From NCBI RefSeq assembly GCF_958979055.1, contig NC_084886.1, forward strand, positions 10,464,654-10,528,653: a DNA stretch of 64,000 nt, read 5' to 3'. Below, piece after piece: positions 61,690 through 64,000 of this stretch. The stretch is from Alnus glutinosa. Taxonomy: Eukaryota > Streptophyta > Magnoliopsida > Fagales > Betulaceae. A program made the translations under genes and the position numbers. The notes below the pieces were generated by a model. That model worked only from the letters and a program-made list of their open reading frames with translations. It had not been told where the DNA came from and ran no database searches. How positions within the stretch are numbered: position 1 is the first letter of the stretch; every line of letters begins with the position of its first letter.

Positions 61690-62450
61690 AGTGTCATGTA
61701 AAAGAAGTGTTGTTGATGGCGAGGCTTTGTGGTTGGAAAGAGCCTTTGAGGAGAGTGAGGTCCTGGAGGCCCCTAGTCTTGATGATTTTTCCTTGGCTTT
61801 TTTCTAGTATTGTTGGGAGGTCCTAAACATAGATATAATGAATGTTTTTTATAAGTTCCATGCTTGGGGTAAGTTTAAAAGGAGTCTCAACACATCTTTT
61901 ATTGCTCTTATTCGCATGAAAGCAGGGACGGCGGATGTTAAGGACTCTCACCATATTAATCTTGTGATCGGTGTCTATAAAATTTTCTTTAGTGTCCATG
62001 TGAATAGGCTGAAACTGGTGTTGGAAAAGGTTATATCCAGGTCTCATTATGCTTTTATCAGGGGTAGACAAATATTAGACTCCGTCCTTATCGCAAATGA
62101 ATGTCTCAATAGTAAAATTATATTAGTGGTTCTCAGGGTGCTTGGTAAACTCGACATAGAGAAGGCTTAGGACTATGTTAGTTGGGAATATCTGTTGTAT
62201 TTGTTGAGGAGATGTGGTTTCGAGGAGAGATGGCGTGGTTGGATCACTAATTGCATCTTTACGGTGTGATTCTCTACTTTGATTAATGGAATTCCTTTTG
62301 GCTTCTTTGATAGTTCTTGAGGCTTGAGAAGAAGATCCTTTGTCCCTCTTATGTATGTTGTTATCTTGGAAGTGTTGAGTAGAATGGTGTCAGCCACTAT
62401 GGATAAGGGGCTTTTATTAGGCTTTTCAATGGAATCTAGTGATAATGTTG
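61690..62450 (+). pseudogene. LINE reverse-transcriptase fragment, broken
   Basis: Plus-strand pieces match RT blocks in order: PSLDDFSLAFF then a stop; FHAWGKFKRSLNTSFIALI; INLVIGVYKI; SRSHYAFIRGRQILDSVLIA; LDIEKA then a stop where AYD is expected; INGIPFGFF; and SRMVSATMDKGLLLGFSME. It ends before the FADD box. It parallels the RT of the intact frame that follows, so it is a second LINE copy placed just upstream. Confidence 0.7.
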
Positions 62451-64000
62451 AGTTACTTGTGCCTTTGGGGATGTCACTTCGTTGATTGGTGTTACTTACC
62501 CTCAAGCGGGGCCTCTGGTGGTATTCTTATCATGTGGGATAGAAGGGTTGTTGAGAAATTAGATGTGTATGTGGGGGAGTTTGTTGTCGCTTGTTCTTTT
62601 AGGAGTGATGCCGATGACTTTACTTGGGCCTTCGCGGGGGTATACGGTCCTAACCTTGACTCTGTTAGAAGGTTGCTCTGGGACGAGCTGGCTGGCCTTG
62701 CTTCTTGGTGGGAGATGCCTTGGTGTATTGGGGGTGATTTCAATGTCATTCGTTTTCCTGCTGAAAGGTCTAGGGAAGGTCGCCTTACCGCTGCTATGAT
62801 GGAGTTCTCAGACTTTATTTTCGAGCAGGGCCTCATGGACTTTCTTCTCGCTGGAGGGACTTTCACGTGGTCCAATAATCAGGAGAACCCCTCCTGGTCT
62901 CGTATTGACAGATTTCTTGTCTCTCCAGATTGGGAGGTCAAGTTTCCAGGGTCTATTCAGAAAAGGCTTCCTAGATTGTGTTCTGATCATTTCCCTATCC
63001 TCCTGGATTGTAGTGGCATTCAATGGGGTTCCAGACCGTTCAAGTTTGAGAATATGTGGTTGAAGGCTGAAGGGTTTGTGGATAGGGTTCGGATTTGGTG
63101 GGAGTCTTATCGCTTCCAGGGTTCTCCTAGCTTCATCTTCACTCAAAAGCTTAAGGCTTTAAAGGTTGATCTCAAGAGATGGAATGATCAGGAGTTTGGC
63201 AATGTGGAGTTTCGCAAAAAATTGCACATGGAAGAGTTATGTACTCTTGATAGGTTGGAGGAACAACAAGGTTTATCTTCTGTAGAAAAGGAGAGGAAAT
63301 GTGCGGTCATCAGAGAACTGGAGAACTCTACCTTGCAGGAAGAGATTAGTTGGAGACAGAAGTCTAGGGTTCTGTGGCTGAAAGAGGGTGATAAATGCAC
63401 TAAATTCTTCCACCGGATTGCTAACTCGAACAGGAGGTCTAATTCCATAGAGTCGCTCTCCATCAATGGCTCTGTTTCATCCGACCAGCAGGTTATCAGA
63501 GAGCATGTGGCTCAATTCTATGAGTCTCTCTTTACAGAACCCTTCCCATGGAGACCTAGAATGGATAATATTGCTTTCGACACCTTGGATGCAGCTGAGG
63601 CCTCTTCTCTAGAACTTCCTTTCGAGGAGGTGGAGGTCTTAGAGGTGGTGAAAAGCATGAATCGAGATAAGGCACCTGGTCCAGATGGGTTTTCTCTTGC
63701 GTTTTTCCAAGACTGTTGGGATGTGATCAAGACAGATCTTATGAGGGTTTTATGGGACTTTCACTCTCAAAGCAAGTTTGTTAAAAGTGTTAACGCCACT
63801 TTTATTGCCTTAATTCCGAAGAAATCTGGGGCTGTGGATTTAAAGGACTTTCGTCCTATCAGTCTTGTTAGTGGTGTGTACAAGATCATTGCTAAAATCC
63901 TTGCAAATAGACTTAAAAAGGTGGTGGAGAAGATTATATCATCCCCTCAAAATGCTTTTGTGAAAGGCAGGCAAATTCTTGATTCAGTTCTTATTGCCAA
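62445..64000 (+). CDS. LINE (L1-type) ORF2: endonuclease and start of reverse transcriptase, open at right edge
   Basis: A frame without stops runs from 62421 to the window end (at least 518 codons from ATG 62445), the longest in the window. The N-terminal part is the C-terminal two thirds of an AP-type endonuclease: LPSSGASGGILIMWD, GGDFNVIRFPAERS, TFTWSNN, SRIDRFLVSPDW and SDHFPILLD, which hold catalytic Asp, Asn and His positions. A spacer with SRVLWLKEGDKCTKFFH follows. The RT begins with MNRDKAPGPDGFSLAFF, FIALIPKK, DFRPISLVSGVYKIIAKILANRL and NAFVKGRQILDS. The FADD catalytic box lies beyond the edge. The enzyme nicks target DNA and copies LINE RNA there. The start of the endonuclease is missing, so the copy is probably 5'-truncated despite its clean frame. 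Confidence 0.88.
   Translation, partial: MLSYLCLWGCHFVDWCYLPSSGASGGILIMWDRRVVEKLDVYVGEFVVACSFRSDADDFTWAFAGVYGPNLDSVRRLLWDELAGLASWWEMPWCIGGDFNVIRFPAERSREGRLTAAMMEFSDFIFEQGLMDFLLAGGTFTWSNNQENPSWSRIDRFLVSPDWEVKFPGSIQKRLPRLCSDHFPILLDCSGIQWGSRPFKFENMWLKAEGFVDRVRIWWESYRFQGSPSFIFTQKLKALKVDLKRWNDQEFGNVEFRKKLHMEELCTLDRLEEQQGLSSVEKERKCAVIRELENSTLQEEISWRQKSRVLWLKEGDKCTKFFHRIANSNRRSNSIESLSINGSVSSDQQVIREHVAQFYESLFTEPFPWRPRMDNIAFDTLDAAEASSLELPFEEVEVLEVVKSMNRDKAPGPDGFSLAFFQDCWDVIKTDLMRVLWDFHSQSKFVKSVNATFIALIPKKSGAVDLKDFRPISLVSGVYKIIAKILANRLKKVVEKIISSPQNAFVKGRQILDSVLIA

Overview
This is nuclear DNA of a flowering plant, very probably a eudicot and probably a woody rosid. The genes have AT-rich introns with GT..AG borders, a nuclear gene encodes an organelle-targeted GyrA, and the intergenic space is full of decayed LINEs, LTR elements and fold-back MITEs. 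The order (Fagales-like) is only a guess from the LINE tails. There are no bacterial operons, CRISPR arrays or prophage signals.

Six host genes are supported. In order they are: (1) a five-exon minus-strand gene at 5499-12086 for a 1086-residue RNA-binding protein with filamin-like, CCCH, RRM and RS-repeat regions (IRR-like); (2) an eight-exon plus-strand NIPA-type magnesium transporter at 19390-25150, 322 residues; (3) a single-coding-exon trihelix/Myb-SANT-like nuclear protein at 27864-29174; (4) an eleven-exon minus-strand coiled-coil protein at 33836-46526, 388 residues, with a possible CENP-O/MCM21-type C-terminus; (5) a four-exon minus-strand RNF4-like RING protein at 49024-52040, 221 residues, with a SUMO-interaction motif and a DLNxxP motif; and (6) the first three exons of organellar DNA gyrase subunit A at 55009-56240 on the plus strand, with no later exon visible. 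I joined the exons by hand. Every complete multi-exon model sums to a multiple of three and keeps phase at each junction. A tRNA-Ser(AGA) gene lies at 27201-27282 on the minus strand. A broken coding relic sits downstream of gene 1, at about 3960-4507.

The rest is mostly transposon-derived. At 13.4-16 kb there is a 590-bp fold-back MITE with a 9-bp target duplication next to a decayed LINE. At 38.5-42.7 kb, inside intron 8 of gene 4, a LINE is interrupted by a short element that is itself interrupted by a 1.7-kb solo LTR. From 56.7 kb to the end lies a LINE/Copia cluster. It includes a deletion derivative of a Copia element with an open gag frame, and an open LINE endonuclease-reverse transcriptase frame running off the right edge. 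Tiny retroposon tails of 17-25 bp with clean target duplications, two tiny LTR-element families (TRIM and SMART types) and several 45-160 bp tandem duplications are also readable.

The genes do not form one pathway. Their products act in RNA processing, magnesium transport, transcription, possibly kinetochore function, SUMO/ubiquitin signalling and organelle DNA topology. I see no clear candidate for a wholly new biological system. The most notable items are the SIM plus DLNxxP combination in the RING protein, the layered transposons, the micro-insertions and the interrupted GYRA locus.
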